Origin: Clostridia bacterium
GTDB lineage: Bacteria > Bacillota > Clostridia > Oscillospirales > CAG-272
Direction: 5' to 3'
Length of the DNA: 64,000 nt
NCBI GenBank assembly: GCA_017443595.1
Contig: JAFSYU010000041.1
Coordinates: forward strand, 1-64,000
The stretch's first letter is position 1, and every line of letters begins with the position of its first letter. The notes beneath the pieces were generated by a model. The model had not been told where the DNA came from, ran no database searches, and was given only the letters and a program-made list of their open reading frames with translations. The position numbers and the translations under genes are program-made. Positions 1 through 10,600 of this stretch are shown one piece after another.

Positions 1-129
1 TAGGACTCAAACGGATGAAATTTCGAGATATTTTCGGCGCGGAGGAAGCAGGAATACGCCGGTATTCCAATGACGACAAACCGAAAAGAGCCGAAATAGC
101 GCCGTTTGAGCGGGTTCGGATAACTCTTG
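1..129. other. Window edge, no gene identified
   Basis: This stretch lies downstream of mnmG. On the minus strand a frame is open through most of it but has no ATG, so a neighbouring gene cannot be called from this piece. It holds one clean inverted repeat at 51-68 (arms GGAATAC/GTATTCC, 4-base centre), which could be part of a hairpin between genes. Nothing else is supported. Confidence 0.4.
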
Positions 130-2013
130 TTACCCTAAGCGTATCAGAAGAACGGATATATCCGCGGGCGATACGCCGGATATGCGCGAAGCCTCGCCTA
201 TGTTTTTCGGACGCTGCTTGTCAAGCTTTGCGCGGGCTTCAAGCCGCAGACCTTCGATCTTATTATAATCTATATCGTCCGGTATGCGCATATTCTCAAG
301 CCGTTTGCTGCGCTCCGCGGCGGCGATCTGCTTTTTTATATATCCGTCGTATTTTATGCGTATCTGCGCTTCTGTAAGCACCGCTTTATCGTCCGGCTGT
401 GCGGGATCGAACGGCTTTAATATCTCGTAATTGAGCTGCGGACGGCGCAAAAGCTCCGCGAGCTTCGTCCCCTCGTCTACCGCCGCCGTTCCCGCTTCTT
501 CAAGCACGGCGTTCAACTCGTCGCTCATTCTTATCGTCGTAGTCTCCGCGCGCTCTATCTCGTCGTTTATTTTTTTCTGCTTTTGCAGATATTTTTCGTA
601 TCTCTGCTCACTTATAAGCCCTATTTCGTGACCTATCGGAGTAAGACGCAGATCGGCGTTGTCCTGCCTTAGAAGCAGTCTGTATTCACTTCTTGACGTC
701 ATAACTCTGTAAGGCTCGTTGGTTCCTTTTGTAACAAGGTCGTCTATAAGAAAACCTATGTATCCGTCGGAGCGACAGAGCGTTATCTGATCTCTGCCTT
801 TCAGCTTCAGCGCGGCGTTGATACCCGCTATAAGCCCCTGCGCCGCCGCCTCCTCGTAACCGGAGGTGCCGTTGAACTGACCGGCGCCGTAAAGACCTTT
901 TATGTTTTTGAATTCAAGCGTATGTTCAAGCTGCGTGGGGTCTATGCAGTCGTATTCTATAGCGTACGCGTGGCGCATTATGACCGCGTGCTCAAATCCC
1001 GGCAGCGTGTGCAGCATTTGTTCCTGAACGTCCGCGGGAAGAGAAGAGGAAAAGCCCTGGATGTAAAGCTCCTCCGTGTCCTCGCCTAACGGCTCGACAA
1101 ACAGCTGGTGTCGCTCTTTATCGGCAAATCTTACGACCTTGTCTTCAATGCTCGGACAGTATCTCGGTCCAACGCCTTCTATAACTCCGCTGAAAAGCGG
1201 CGAACGGTGCAGATTTGCTCTTATTATCTCATGCGTTTTCGCATTCGTGTAGACTATGTAGCACGGCACGTCCGGACGCGACGCAAGCTCTTCTTTTGAC
1301 GTAAGCGACGAGAACGGCACGTCGCAGTCTCCGCGCTGTTCTTCAAGCACGGACAGATCAACGCTCGATCTGAGCACTCTCGGCGGCGTTCCCGTTTTGA
1401 ATCTCATCAGCTTTACGCCGAGCTTTTTAAGGCTGTCCGTCAGGCTGTTTGCCGGTAAAAGTCCGTCCGGCCCCGACGGATACGCGCTTTCGCCCACGAC
1501 CACTCTGCCGCGCAGATACGTGCCGGAGCAGATGACGGCGGCTTTGCAGTCAAATACCGCGCCCAGCGCCGTTACAACACCGCAGACGGCGCCGTTATCT
1601 GTAAGTATATCCGTTATTTCCGCCTGATAAAGCCGCAAATTCGGCTCTTTTTCAAGCGTTTGTTTCATTATTATGTGGTATCTCGCTCTGTCCGCCTGTA
1701 TGCGCTTTGAATGTACCGCCGGACCTTTGCCGGAGTTGAGCATCCTGTTCTGCAGCGTTACAAGGTCCGCGGAGCGCCCCATCTGACCGCCCAGCGCGTC
1801 TATCTCAAACACCAGATGACCCTTGCCCGTGCCGCCGACCGACGGATTGCAGGGCATATTCGCCACAGAGTCGAGATTCATTGTAAACAGTATCGTCTGC
1901 AGCCCCAGGCGCGCTGACGCGAGCGCCGCTTCTATTCCCGCGTGTCCCGCGCCGATAACGGCAACGTCGCAGGCGCCGAGCGTAAACGTAGGTTTGTTTT
2001 CCGTATTTGTCAT
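130..2013 (-). CDS. mnmG: tRNA uridine-5-carboxymethylaminomethyl(34) synthesis enzyme MnmG (GidA)
   Basis: FAD-dependent subunit that, with MnmE, installs the 5-carboxymethylaminomethyl group on the wobble uridine of certain tRNAs. The 627-residue length is typical. Visible marks are the N-terminal Rossmann motif GAGHAG (about residues 21-26), the conserved NPSVGG stretch (about 55-60) and the RMLN..KGPAV segment around residue 90. The C-terminal part ends with the helical MnmE/tRNA-binding region. It starts 4 nt after the nrnA stop, as third gene of rbfA-nrnA-mnmG, so it is probably co-transcribed from the promoter at 3409-3437. Identification rests on whole-length family resemblance and is secure. 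Confidence 0.97.
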   Translation of the reverse strand: MTNTENKPTFTLGACDVAVIGAGHAGIEAALASARLGLQTILFTMNLDSVANMPCNPSVGGTGKGHLVFEIDALGGQMGRSADLVTLQNRMLNSGKGPAVHSKRIQADRARYHIIMKQTLEKEPNLRLYQAEITDILTDNGAVCGVVTALGAVFDCKAAVICSGTYLRGRVVVGESAYPSGPDGLLPANSLTDSLKKLGVKLMRFKTGTPPRVLRSSVDLSVLEEQRGDCDVPFSSLTSKEELASRPDVPCYIVYTNAKTHEIIRANLHRSPLFSGVIEGVGPRYCPSIEDKVVRFADKERHQLFVEPLGEDTEELYIQGFSSSLPADVQEQMLHTLPGFEHAVIMRHAYAIEYDCIDPTQLEHTLEFKNIKGLYGAGQFNGTSGYEEAAAQGLIAGINAALKLKGRDQITLCRSDGYIGFLIDDLVTKGTNEPYRVMTSRSEYRLLLRQDNADLRLTPIGHEIGLISEQRYEKYLQKQKKINDEIERAETTTIRMSDELNAVLEEAGTAAVDEGTKLAELLRRPQLNYEILKPFDPAQPDDKAVLTEAQIRIKYDGYIKKQIAAAERSKRLENMRIPDDIDYNKIEGLRLEARAKLDKQRPKNIGEASRISGVSPADISVLLIRLG

Positions 2014-2017
2014 TTTT

Positions 2018-2983
2018 TTACGATTCTATGTGTTTTTTGCATTCATTGACCACGGCTTCATACGCTTCGTCAATGTTTTTTGCGCTTATTGTGCAGCCCG
2101 CGGCGCGCATATGGCCGCCGCCGCCGAAAGCGGAGGCAACGGCTGAAACGTCCGTTATGCCGGAACGCAGGGAAACGCGGTAAGATCCGTCCGGCTCTTC
2201 TTTGATCGAGAACGCCGTGTCCACGCCGTCTACGGCGCGGGGTATATCAACTATATCCGCTATATCTTCCTCGGATATTTTTAATTCGTTTCTCGTTTTC
2301 ATATCAAAGCAAACGGAGGCGATCTTACAGCCGAGTTCATATTTTATATGAGATAAAGCGTAGCCTTCCGCCCTTATACAGTCGGGCGTTTTCGTTATGT
2401 GCAGTTCCTCGTCTATACGGCAGGCGTTTATGCCGCATCCGAGAAGACGCGCGGCTTTTAAATGCGTCTCCGGCTTTGTATTGGAGTAGATGAAGCCGCC
2501 CGTATCGGACGACATTCCGCAGTAGATATATGACGCGACGTCTTTTGTAAGTGTAAATTTGCCCTGCTTTTCAAAATACTCGCAGATATCGAGTATTATT
2601 TCCGCGCACGACGCGTAATCGTCTTTTACGTATGAGTATTCTCCGAAATCCTCGCGGTTCAGATGATGGTCTATCTTTAAAAATATGTCGTTTTTCAGAC
2701 TTTCATAAGAGCCGAGCAGTTTGGGCGTCGCAACGTCCACCGTGATGACGTGATCATACGGCTGCGCGGTATCTTCAAAAGTATAACCGTCCATCAGGCG
2801 CTTTTGCTTTTCCGTGATCTTGTCGGAGCATACGGCGCGGACTTTTTTATCAAACGACTGCAAAAGGCGCGTGAGCGCCAATGCCGAACCCAGCGTATCG
2901 CAGTCCGGATGTCTGTGCGTGAGGATCAGATAACCGTCGTTTTCACACAGCAGTTTGCAGAGTTTTTCAACCGTTATTTTCAT
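2018..2983 (-). CDS. nrnA: DHH-family phosphoesterase, NrnA type (nanoRNase / pAp phosphatase)
   Basis: Cytoplasmic phosphoesterase of the DHH/DHHA1 family; NrnA members degrade 2-5 nt RNAs and dephosphorylate pAp. The 321-residue protein has the early metal motif [12 protein letters not shown] (about residues 22-33), the diagnostic DHH (DHHLNRE, about 105-111) and the glycine-rich DHHA1 signature [11 protein letters not shown] near residue 290. Its start lies 17 nt inside the end of rbfA, a common arrangement in Firmicutes that suggests translational coupling. DHH proteins of similar size can be c-di-AMP or c-di-GMP-derived dinucleotide hydrolases, but the rbfA neighbour and the lack of sensor domains favour NrnA. 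Confidence 0.9.
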   Translation of the reverse strand: MKITVEKLCKLLCENDGYLILTHRHPDCDTLGSALALTRLLQSFDKKVRAVCSDKITEKQKRLMDGYTFEDTAQPYDHVITVDVATPKLLGSYESLKNDIFLKIDHHLNREDFGEYSYVKDDYASCAEIILDICEYFEKQGKFTLTKDVASYIYCGMSSDTGGFIYSNTKPETHLKAARLLGCGINACRIDEELHITKTPDCIRAEGYALSHIKYELGCKIASVCFDMKTRNELKISEEDIADIVDIPRAVDGVDTAFSIKEEPDGSYRVSLRSGITDVSAVASAFGGGGHMRAAGCTISAKNIDEAYEAVVNECKKHIES

Positions 2984-3377
2984 CTGTTTTTACTTGTGCG
3001 GCTCTCGCCTCGTCCTCCGCTTTGATCTGACGGAGCACCTCGTCAACGTGGCAGCCGTATTCCGCGGACGTGTCGGCAACAAACGTAAGCTCCGGCGTAA
3101 CGCGCAGATTAAGGCTTGCAGCCAGTTCGCGCCTGATATACCCGTGCGCGGATACAAGACCGTCTTTTATGTCTTTTCTTATCTCAGCGGACTCTTCGGG
3201 CGTTGCGGGATCAAGAAAAGAGAAATATATTTTTGCATATTTGAGATCGGGGGAAATATCGCATCCGGTGACAACGGTCATATAAGAGGTAACGCGCGGG
3301 TCTTTTATGCCGCGCAGTATGCGCGTCATTTCCTTTACTATCTCGTCGTTTATTCGCTGCAATCTGTATTTTGCCAT
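2967..3377 (-). CDS. rbfA: Ribosome-binding factor A
   Basis: Small KH-fold 30S maturation factor that binds the 16S rRNA 5' region and is needed for late assembly and cold adaptation. The 136-residue protein has the family opening (QRINDEIVKEMTRIL), the central DPR motif (KDPRVTSYMTV, about residues 25-35) and an acidic C-terminus. It is first in the rbfA-nrnA-mnmG run; the ATG is preceded by AAAAGG at a suitable distance. In many Firmicutes rbfA follows infB; here it stands alone behind its own strong promoter. Confidence 0.95.
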   Translation of the reverse strand: MAKYRLQRINDEIVKEMTRILRGIKDPRVTSYMTVVTGCDISPDLKYAKIYFSFLDPATPEESAEIRKDIKDGLVSAHGYIRRELAASLNLRVTPELTFVADTSAEYGCHVDEVLRQIKAEDEARAAQVKTDENNG

Positions 3378-3408
3378 AAAAATACCTTTTCTTTATTGAA
3401 TACTGCGT

Positions 3409-3437
3409 ATTATATCATAAATAATATTATATGTCAA
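3409..3437 (-). promoter_or_regulatory. Sigma-A promoter for rbfA-nrnA-mnmG
   Basis: Read on the minus strand: TTGACA (3432-3437), 17-bp spacer, TATAAT (3409-3414), with TGA just before the -10. This is a full consensus match, about 32 nt before the rbfA start codon. It is divergent from, and back to back with, the promoter at 3460-3488. Confidence 0.9.
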
Positions 3438-3459
3438 GATTTTCATTCTAAAAAACCAC

Positions 3460-3488
3460 TTGCAATTTTTATCGATATATGTTATTAT
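3460..3488 (+). promoter_or_regulatory. Promoter for the SLOG gene; predicted start at the ATG itself
   Basis: TTGCAA (3460-3465), 17-bp spacer, TATTAT (3483-3488) with TGT before it. A start site 7 nt after the -10 falls on 3495, the A of the ATG of the next gene, so the mRNA would have no 5' leader. Confidence 0.7.
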
Positions 3489-3494
3489 ATCAGT

Positions 3495-4004
3495 ATGAGA
3501 TATATTTCAGTCGCTTTTACGGGCTACAGAACGGAAAAACTTCCGTTTGCGCCGACGGACGCCAATATGCGCATCCTTTCCGAAAAAATAAAAAACGCCG
3601 TGCGAACAGAAGCCGCATCCGGCGTAAAATATTTTATGTCCGGCGTGTGCCGCGGCTCCGATCTTATCGCCGCGGACGCCGTGCTTTCGCTGCGGGCAGA
3701 GCTCGGGATACAGCTTTGGTGCGCCGTGCCGTTCAAAAATCACAGAACGACGATACCGTACAGCGAGCTTGATCTGTACGATAAAGTTCTTGCGTCCGCG
3801 GACGGCGTCGTCGTGCTTTATAAGCGTGACGCGGACGCCGCGGATTTCGGTAAGCTTTATAACGAACGGAACAGATATATGATGGACCATTGCGACGGGC
3901 TTATAGCCGTCTGCCCGGAAAACGGAATCCTCCCCGGCGGTACGAAGAACACCGTGGAGTATGCGAAAAGGATGGGGAAGAAGATAATCTATCTTTTGAA
4001 TTGA
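3495..4004 (+). CDS. SLOG-family protein, DUF1273 / YpsA type
   Basis: A 169-residue Rossmann-like protein of the SLOG superfamily. The opening (VAFTGYRTEKLPF, residues 6-18), the SGVCRGSDLIAA segment (about 50-61) and the GGTKNTVEYA motif near the end are typical of DUF1273/YpsA proteins, which are thought to bind nucleotides or nucleotide-derived ligands; the precise ligand is unknown. An upstream in-frame extension to 2955 runs over rbfA antisense and is rejected; the ATG at 3495 fits the family start. No Shine-Dalgarno precedes it and the promoter predicts initiation on the ATG, so it is probably translated from a leaderless mRNA. Confidence 0.85.
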   Translation: MRYISVAFTGYRTEKLPFAPTDANMRILSEKIKNAVRTEAASGVKYFMSGVCRGSDLIAADAVLSLRAELGIQLWCAVPFKNHRTTIPYSELDLYDKVLASADGVVVLYKRDADAADFGKLYNERNRYMMDHCDGLIAVCPENGILPGGTKNTVEYAKRMGKKIIYLLN

Positions 4005-4014
4005 AAAATTCGGA

Positions 4015-4176
4015 TTGTAGGGGCGACCATCGGTCGTCCCTACAAATTGCTGCGTACGGAAACGGCGGGAGCAAGCCCCCGCCCTACAATATATCCCGTC
4101 GTGAGACGGATTTCATCACCGAAGGTGATTTCATCGGCAAAGCCGATTTCATCCGACCGTAATGGAGGATTTCATT
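4015..4176. repeat. Intergenic hairpin array A (linker GATTTCATC)
   Basis: This lies between two convergent genes. It opens with a long hairpin (arms TTGTAGGGGCGACC / GGTCGTCCCTACAA, 4015-4045) and a GC-rich hairpin (GGCGGG..CCCGCC, about 4063-4083). Then come small hairpins separated by a constant linker GATTTCATC: copies at 4109-4117, 4127-4135, 4145-4153 and a variant at 4168-4176. Inserts are CCGTC-GTGA-GACGG before the first linker, then ACC-GAA-GGT and GGC-AAA-GCC. The spacing is 18, 18 and 23 nt. It is non-coding; it may act as bidirectional terminator or mRNA-end structure for the convergent genes. Confidence 0.75.
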
Positions 4177-4198
4177 ATTTTCCACCCCCCTATAAATA

Positions 4199-7100
4199 TC
4201 AGAGCACTACCGATCTGCCTAAGCAGAACGAATACAGCTCGCATTTGCCGACGGGCAATAGAGCTATGCGCTCGACGGCTTTTTTATAATACGATAATTG
4301 CAGCGCGTGTCTTGTCTTGAATTCGTTTACGCCGTCCGCGCCGTATACGCGGTCCGTTTTATAATCCGCGACGGTTATGCTGCCGTCCTCTTCCTCAAAG
4401 AAACAGTCTATAACGCCCTGAACGAGAAGCTTTTCGTTCTGCAGGGCTTTTTTTCTTTGTTCGTCTGCCGTAAAATCCGCCGCGTCAAGCTCTATATTGA
4501 AACGGTATTCGCGGCAGAAGAGCCTGCCGGCGCTCTGAGCTGATTTAATACGTTTGTAAAGGTCGGAGCGGAAGAATCCTTCTATCTCTTTATACGAAAT
4601 AAGCTCTTTGTTTTCCTGCTTTATAAAGCCGAGATCGACAAGTCTCTGCGCTTCCGCGTAAACGTCCGCTTCCGCTTTTTCAAAATCGCAGAACTGCATG
4701 AAAAGATGCGTTGACGTACCGCGCTCAGCCGCGCCGGCGGTCTTTTCCGTATCCGCGTAGTCGGGAAGTATCAGCGGCGCCGGTTCTTCCTCGTCAAACA
4801 CGTTCACCGTTTCATAATCGGTATCGAGATACTTCGGATACAGCTTTGAGACCGCGGCTTTTTTCGGCAAATTTGCCGCTTCTTTATACGGATATTCGTA
4901 ATTGTATATCTCTTTCAGCTTTTCAAATTCTTCGCTGTTTTCAAAACCGTCGTCCGGCAAAGGTGCTTTTGCCTGCGTCTGCGGCACCGTCTCTTCTTCG
5001 CAGGCTTTTATACATTTATACTCGTAAGAGCCGCCGTGCCCGTCAAGCGAGACGCGTAAGAAATCAAGAAAACTGATGCAGCCGGCGCAGGAAGAACTGT
5101 ATCTGCCGCCGGTGAAGACCGGCTCTTTCGTGCTTGACGCGGTTATGTATAAATACTTTTTCGCGCGCGTCACGGCGACGTAGAGCATACACGCCTGATC
5201 CGTTATCTGATCGTCCGATTTTTTCATAACTTCCGTTTTATACAGCGGCCCGGTGATAACAGCGTCGCCGTCCGTTTTTATGCGTATGCCTAACCCGAGA
5301 CGTCTGTCTGCTATTATAGTTTTTTTGTTGTAATCCGTATTGAATTTTGAGCCCGCGCCGATCAGAAAGCAAACGGGATATTCAAGTCCTTTTGAGCCGT
5401 GTATAGTCTGCACGGTTATTTTCCCGGCGCTGTCGGACGCGGCTTTGAAGGATTTGCCCTTTTCCGTCATCTCTCGGCAGTATGATATAAAACCGTATAG
5501 ACCCTTGAATGAATCGGACTCGAATTTTCTGCTCAGCTCGTATAAAAGTATAAGATTGCCGCGGCGGTCAGACGGTTCTTTTTTGTCGTATTCGTTATAA
5601 ACTGCCGATAAAAGCCGCGTTTCCTTATAGAGTAAACGTATGAATTTATCCGTGGGCATGGATCTGCTTCTGTAGCGCAGATACGATAACGTCTTTATAA
5701 AATCAAGGCATTTTTCATCCTGTGTTTCGTCCGCGTATTCGCGCAGGGCGATGTAAAGCGGCTCATCCGGGTATTTCAGCCGTATATTCGCAAGCTCGTC
5801 GAGCGTGAAGCCGAAAACCGGGCTTTTCATCGCCGCCGCCAGCTGAACGTCGGAGATCGGATTGTCTATCGCGGATAAAATGCTGACGGTCAGAAGCACC
5901 TCGGGCGAGTTGAAAAACGTCTTGTCGGAGCTGTTCACACATGACAGACCGTAGTCCGAAAACACTTTTTCAACAGTCGCGCAAGCCGAGCTTTTCTGAC
6001 ACAGAACGGCAATATCGGACAGAGTCAGCGGCGCACCGTCGTCTTTTGTTCTTTCTTTTAACAGCCTTTTGATCTCTTTTGCCGCGTATTCCGCCTCGTC
6101 CGCTATACCGCCGCCCTCAAAAACGGTGAGTTTTACCGGGACGCTGCCGCCCTCCGTTTTTCCGTAAACAAGCTCGTCTTCCTTTGAATACGGGATCCTC
6201 TCGTCCGCGCCGAAAACGGTGCGGAAAACTTCGTTTGTAAAGTCTATTATCGGTTTACCGCATCTGAAATTTTCGGATAAAAATATGACGGACGGGACGG
6301 CCGAGGACGGATCGTACGGTTTGAAAGTCTTTCTGTATGATGAAAACAGCGTCGGATCTGCGCCTCTGAAAGAGTAGATGGACTGTTTTACGTCGCCTAC
6401 CATAAATCTGTCGTTTTTGGATATAGCTGCAAATATCTCGTCCTGTATTCCGTTTACGTCCTGGTATTCGTCAACGTATATCTCGTCGTACCTATCAGAT
6501 ATTTTTTTTGCAAATTCGCCGTCGGACCGGCAGATCAGACGGTGAGCGTAACGCTCCATATCGTTGAAATCCACCATGCCGGAGCTTAATTTTTCCGCCG
6601 AAAACTCCTTTTCAAATCTGCTTAAAATTTTATAAATGCAACAGCAGAGATAAGAGGTTTTTTTGCATATCATCTTTACGTCTTCCGACGTAAACGAAAG
6701 TATTTTTGCGGCGTTGCCGAGTTCTTTTACGAGCGAAGCCTTCAGCGCGTTCTGCGCGTCTTTGAATTCCGGCTCGCCTTTTACGGGCTTGTTGCGCGGG
6801 AATTCCGGCTTTTCTTTAAAAAATTCGTAGAGTTTATCGTAATCCGCCGTGTTGAGCAGACCGAGAGTTTTTTCTATAAGATCCATGCAGAACAGCGCCG
6901 TAGGACGGTATTTGTTCTGATATTCCTCATCGTCCGAAAAATCTTTTTCAAGCCGTAAAAAGCCGTTAAGTATATCGTTAAAACGCTTTTTTGACGAGGA
7001 TAAAAAGTATGAAAAATGCTCGCTTTGACTGAAATCAGCTGCGTATTTTTCATATTTTTCCGCGCAGTTTTTGTAAAAATCAAGAAATTCAGGATACGAT

Positions 7101-7660
7101 GCGACCGTGTCGTACAACGCGCAGAGCGTATCGTACAGTTTTTCATCCGGGCGGACGCGCTCGAACGTGTCAAAAAAGTCCTCGGCGTCGTCAATATCAA
7201 AGCCGTCGTTTTTCTTATCGTTGTAATAGCCGTCTATCACGTCGTTCAACACGCGGCGGCGTATTATCTCAACGCTTCCCTCGTCCGCTATGCGAAGCCT
7301 GGGCGGCAGTCCGAGCGACGAAAAACCCTCCCGCAATACTTTAACGTAAAACGAGTGTATGGTGCTGACAGACGCCGACGGCAACAGCGACAGCTGTCTT
7401 CTTACGCGGTTGTTTTTAGGCTCGGCTTCCGCTTTTTCCTGCAGTTTTTTTCTTATTCTTATGCGGAGCTCCTCAGCCGCTTTTTCCGTAAACGTAACTA
7501 TTAAAAGCCTTGAAATATCAACGGGATCGTTATCGCGGCACACGGCCTGCAGAACTCTTTCGGTAAGAGTGGCGGTCTTGCCGGAGCCCGCGGCGGCGGC
7601 GACTAAAACGTCACGCCTGCTTACGTCAATGGCGTCTTTCTGCGCTTTTGTCCACTGCAT
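4199..7660 (-). CDS. addA: Helicase-nuclease AddAB, subunit AddA
   Basis: ATP-dependent 3'-5' helicase and exonuclease subunit that, with AddB, resects double-strand ends for RecA and degrades foreign linear DNA. The 1153-residue protein has the UvrD/SF1 Walker A AAAGSGKT (residues 22-29), Walker B region VDEYQDVN (about 396-402) followed by GDVKQSIYSFRGAD, a C-terminal motif block (TIHGSKGLEYPV, later VAVTRAKK) and the terminal PD-(D/E)XK nuclease with GVID (about 1085) and DYKTD (about 1105). All key residues are present. AAAGGAGG precedes the ATG; only 1 nt separates it from the addB stop. It is last in a five-gene operon. Confidence 0.97.
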   Translation of the reverse strand: MQWTKAQKDAIDVSRRDVLVAAAAGSGKTATLTERVLQAVCRDNDPVDISRLLIVTFTEKAAEELRIRIRKKLQEKAEAEPKNNRVRRQLSLLPSASVSTIHSFYVKVLREGFSSLGLPPRLRIADEGSVEIIRRRVLNDVIDGYYNDKKNDGFDIDDAEDFFDTFERVRPDEKLYDTLCALYDTVASYPEFLDFYKNCAEKYEKYAADFSQSEHFSYFLSSSKKRFNDILNGFLRLEKDFSDDEEYQNKYRPTALFCMDLIEKTLGLLNTADYDKLYEFFKEKPEFPRNKPVKGEPEFKDAQNALKASLVKELGNAAKILSFTSEDVKMICKKTSYLCCCIYKILSRFEKEFSAEKLSSGMVDFNDMERYAHRLICRSDGEFAKKISDRYDEIYVDEYQDVNGIQDEIFAAISKNDRFMVGDVKQSIYSFRGADPTLFSSYRKTFKPYDPSSAVPSVIFLSENFRCGKPIIDFTNEVFRTVFGADERIPYSKEDELVYGKTEGGSVPVKLTVFEGGGIADEAEYAAKEIKRLLKERTKDDGAPLTLSDIAVLCQKSSACATVEKVFSDYGLSCVNSSDKTFFNSPEVLLTVSILSAIDNPISDVQLAAAMKSPVFGFTLDELANIRLKYPDEPLYIALREYADETQDEKCLDFIKTLSYLRYRSRSMPTDKFIRLLYKETRLLSAVYNEYDKKEPSDRRGNLILLYELSRKFESDSFKGLYGFISYCREMTEKGKSFKAASDSAGKITVQTIHGSKGLEYPVCFLIGAGSKFNTDYNKKTIIADRRLGLGIRIKTDGDAVITGPLYKTEVMKKSDDQITDQACMLYVAVTRAKKYLYITASSTKEPVFTGGRYSSSCAGCISFLDFLRVSLDGHGGSYEYKCIKACEEETVPQTQAKAPLPDDGFENSEEFEKLKEIYNYEYPYKEAANLPKKAAVSKLYPKYLDTDYETVNVFDEEEPAPLILPDYADTEKTAGAAERGTSTHLFMQFCDFEKAEADVYAEAQRLVDLGFIKQENKELISYKEIEGFFRSDLYKRIKSAQSAGRLFCREYRFNIELDAADFTADEQRKKALQNEKLLVQGVIDCFFEEEDGSITVADYKTDRVYGADGVNEFKTRHALQLSYYKKAVERIALLPVGKCELYSFCLGRSVVL

Positions 7661-7661
7661 A

Positions 7662-10600
7662 TCAAGACCTCCTTTGCGTTTTTTTATCCGTGCGGCGGCA
7701 GATGTTTATGTATGGGCAGTAGTCGCACGGGACTTTGTTCTGTTTTTCCGTTACGGACGCGTCTCCCTCGCACATACGCTCCGCCGCGTCCGCTATCGCC
7801 GTTTTTACCTCGTCAAACACGGCGGTCATCTGCTCCGGCGCGGCGAATACCATACCGCCGGCGGAGGTTTTGTAAATACTGCCGCCTTTTTTATCCATTC
7901 CCGGCTCAAGCGCGTCAAGTATATCCTGATCTGATAACGCTATGCCTCCGCGGTTAAGTACCGCGCCGTCGGGCGCGGCGCCGCTTCCTTCCAGCACGGG
8001 TTGATCCGGCACCGTTTCCATATAAAACAGCGCGGCGGGTGTGGGATCGTCAAACATTCCCGCAGACGTGCAGACGGTGAGCATATACGCAAAAAGCTGG
8101 ACGGTCTTGTCCGCTTCCGCCAAAGCCGAAAGATCGAATTTCACGTCGCCGGTCTTGTAATCGGCGAGTTTTATATACGTTTTTCCGTTGTGTTTATACG
8201 CGTCCACGCGGTCTATGGTGCCCGTCAGATACGCTTTTTTGCCGTTTGGCAATTCTATCGCGTACGGCGTCATACCGAAGCTGTCGCTTATTTTAAGCTC
8301 CGTTGCAACGGGCGTGAATCTGCCCGCGGCAAGTTCTTTTAAAATGTCGTCCGCGACCTTTACGGTGCATTTTTTCAGCTTTCTTACAGACGCTCTGAAT
8401 CTGCCCATGCCGTCCGAATCTGCGTCTATACGCAGATATATCCCGCAGTATTCTTTTACGTATTTGTCAACAGCGTCAGACAGCTGTTTTTCATCCGGCC
8501 GCTCGGGCAGTTCGCCTTTCATACGCTCGTCTATCAGCCGTTTTAAAACGTAATGGACGAAAGATCCGAATTCTTTTGCGTTGAAACCCACGGCGTTATC
8601 CGGCTCTAATTTCAGAAAATATTTACAGCAATGCGCAAACGCGCAGTCGGTAAAAGACGACAGACGCGTGGGCGACAGTTTTACAGATCCCGGTATGAGT
8701 TTTTTTGCCGTTTCCTTGCCGAGCTTTTCGTTATGAGAAACGATAGGCGTATCAAGCAGTTTTGCTTTTTCCGCGTTTTCGGTATCGGTCAAAAGCAGTT
8801 TTTTTATCATCCTGCCTTCTTTTGTATCTTTATTTGCGGCGTAATACTCGTACGCGGATTCAGCGGATGCGGCAATATCGTATACGGAAAGTTCCGATAC
8901 CGTTTTTGCGTCGGGGAAAATGCGCTGTATTTCGGTTATCAGGTGGCACGGATATTTTTCCTTGCCCTCCGCGGTGCTTACGCTGTAAGAAAACGCCGCG
9001 GACTCGGACGAAGACGTCGCGCATCTGTAAAAATCATATATTTTTCGCTCGTTTTCCTTGTCGGAGGTGCCTTCAAGCAAAATTCCCGCGTCGTTTATTT
9101 TTTGTCTTTCATCGTCGCTGAAAATACCCGTGTCCGTCACGGAGGACGGGAATTCTCCCTCGTTACAGCCCATAAGATAAACGTGTTTGACGTTATGGAC
9201 GCGGAGCATCCCGCTCTCGCCTATTACGACCTGGTCCGTGGACGTGGGTATGCGGCCTATATCTGTATCCGATAAGACCGTTTCAAATAACTGCGTATAG
9301 ACCGCCGCGTTCATCGGAATATCGCCGCATACTGTGCAGAGCTGTGTTGATATGGAAACGAAAACGTCCCAAAGCTGAGAAACGGTCTCCGCTTCCGCCG
9401 TATCTCCGTTTGCCTTTGCGTCCGATACGAGTTTGCCGAGCGTTTCCGTTATCTCAATGCGCTGCAGCAGTCTGACTATGGCTTTTGATATGCCTTTGGC
9501 GTCGCCGCAGTCCTGCAATTCGGCATATAGATCGTACAGCGGCGTTATGACCGCGGCGCGTACTTCGTTTACCGTGCTAAGCCGCTTTACCGCGCGTTCG
9601 TCATGCTCGTCGGGCGCGCCGTACGAGTACGGAGAACCCGTAAAATCAACTGTGAACGCTTTTACGCCGCGTATATTTCTTCTCGTTATGTAATCGTCAA
9701 ACATATCGAGCGGATCCGAGCCGACCCGTAAAAGTCCGGTCTTGATGTATGATGAAACGTCTTTTGTTCTGAAATTGTTTATACAGACGTGAAGCGCGGA
9801 GATAATGAGGCGGAACAGAGCCTTCTGCGCCGCGTTTTCTCTGACGGATATGAAATACGGTATTTTGTATTTTTCAAGCGCGGCGTCCGTTATGCCGCGC
9901 CATGATGAAACGCTTGAGCAAAGTATCGCAATATCGCGGCATCTGCAGCCGGAGCGCAGTTTTTTTGCAATATCGGAGGCGACGAATTCCGCCTCGTCAA
10001 AAGCCGTATGCGCGCGGAAAAAGCGCACGTTGTCATCTGCTTTTACCGCGCTTATCTCGCCCGTCCGCAACCCTTTTTCAAGCGCGGACATACAGGGGGA
10101 AACGTATGATTTATCAAGTATCGTGCGGTCAAAGCCTCCGCAGCGAGAAGCGGCGGCGGACAGCCTTTTTTCGCTGTCGTACACGGGAGACAAAAGATCA
10201 TATTTATTATCGGAGCCGGCGGGCGCGGGAATGCCGAAGGTCACGGTCACGGACTTACACGTGCGCATAAACAGCTCTATTATTTTCATCTGTACGCCGG
10301 TAAAGCTGATAAACGAGTCTATAAAGATATCAGCGTCCGGCATACCGCCGCGTTCGGACAGCATGCGGTACATACGCGTAAGCTCGTTATCCGGGTCGTC
10401 CCCGCTTTTTTTGAGTATCGTATCGTAAGCCGGGATAATAAGCGAAAGATCGTCCAGCTTGTCTTTCAACGCTTTCGAATCTACCGTTTTTGACGCTTCT
10501 TCAAGCTCTTTTAAGTCAACGCCCTGACGCTTGAATTCTTTTATCTCGGACAAAACGGAACCGAGCAGAGAACCGTCCGCGGCGTTAGTCTTTCCGTAGA

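Noticed and set aside
1..129. Start of rsmG after mnmG
   Set aside because: The gene order would be expected, but no start codon or family motif is visible in the 129 bases available.
2955..3494. Upstream extension of the SLOG gene
   Set aside because: It runs antisense over rbfA; family start and promoter both point to 3495.
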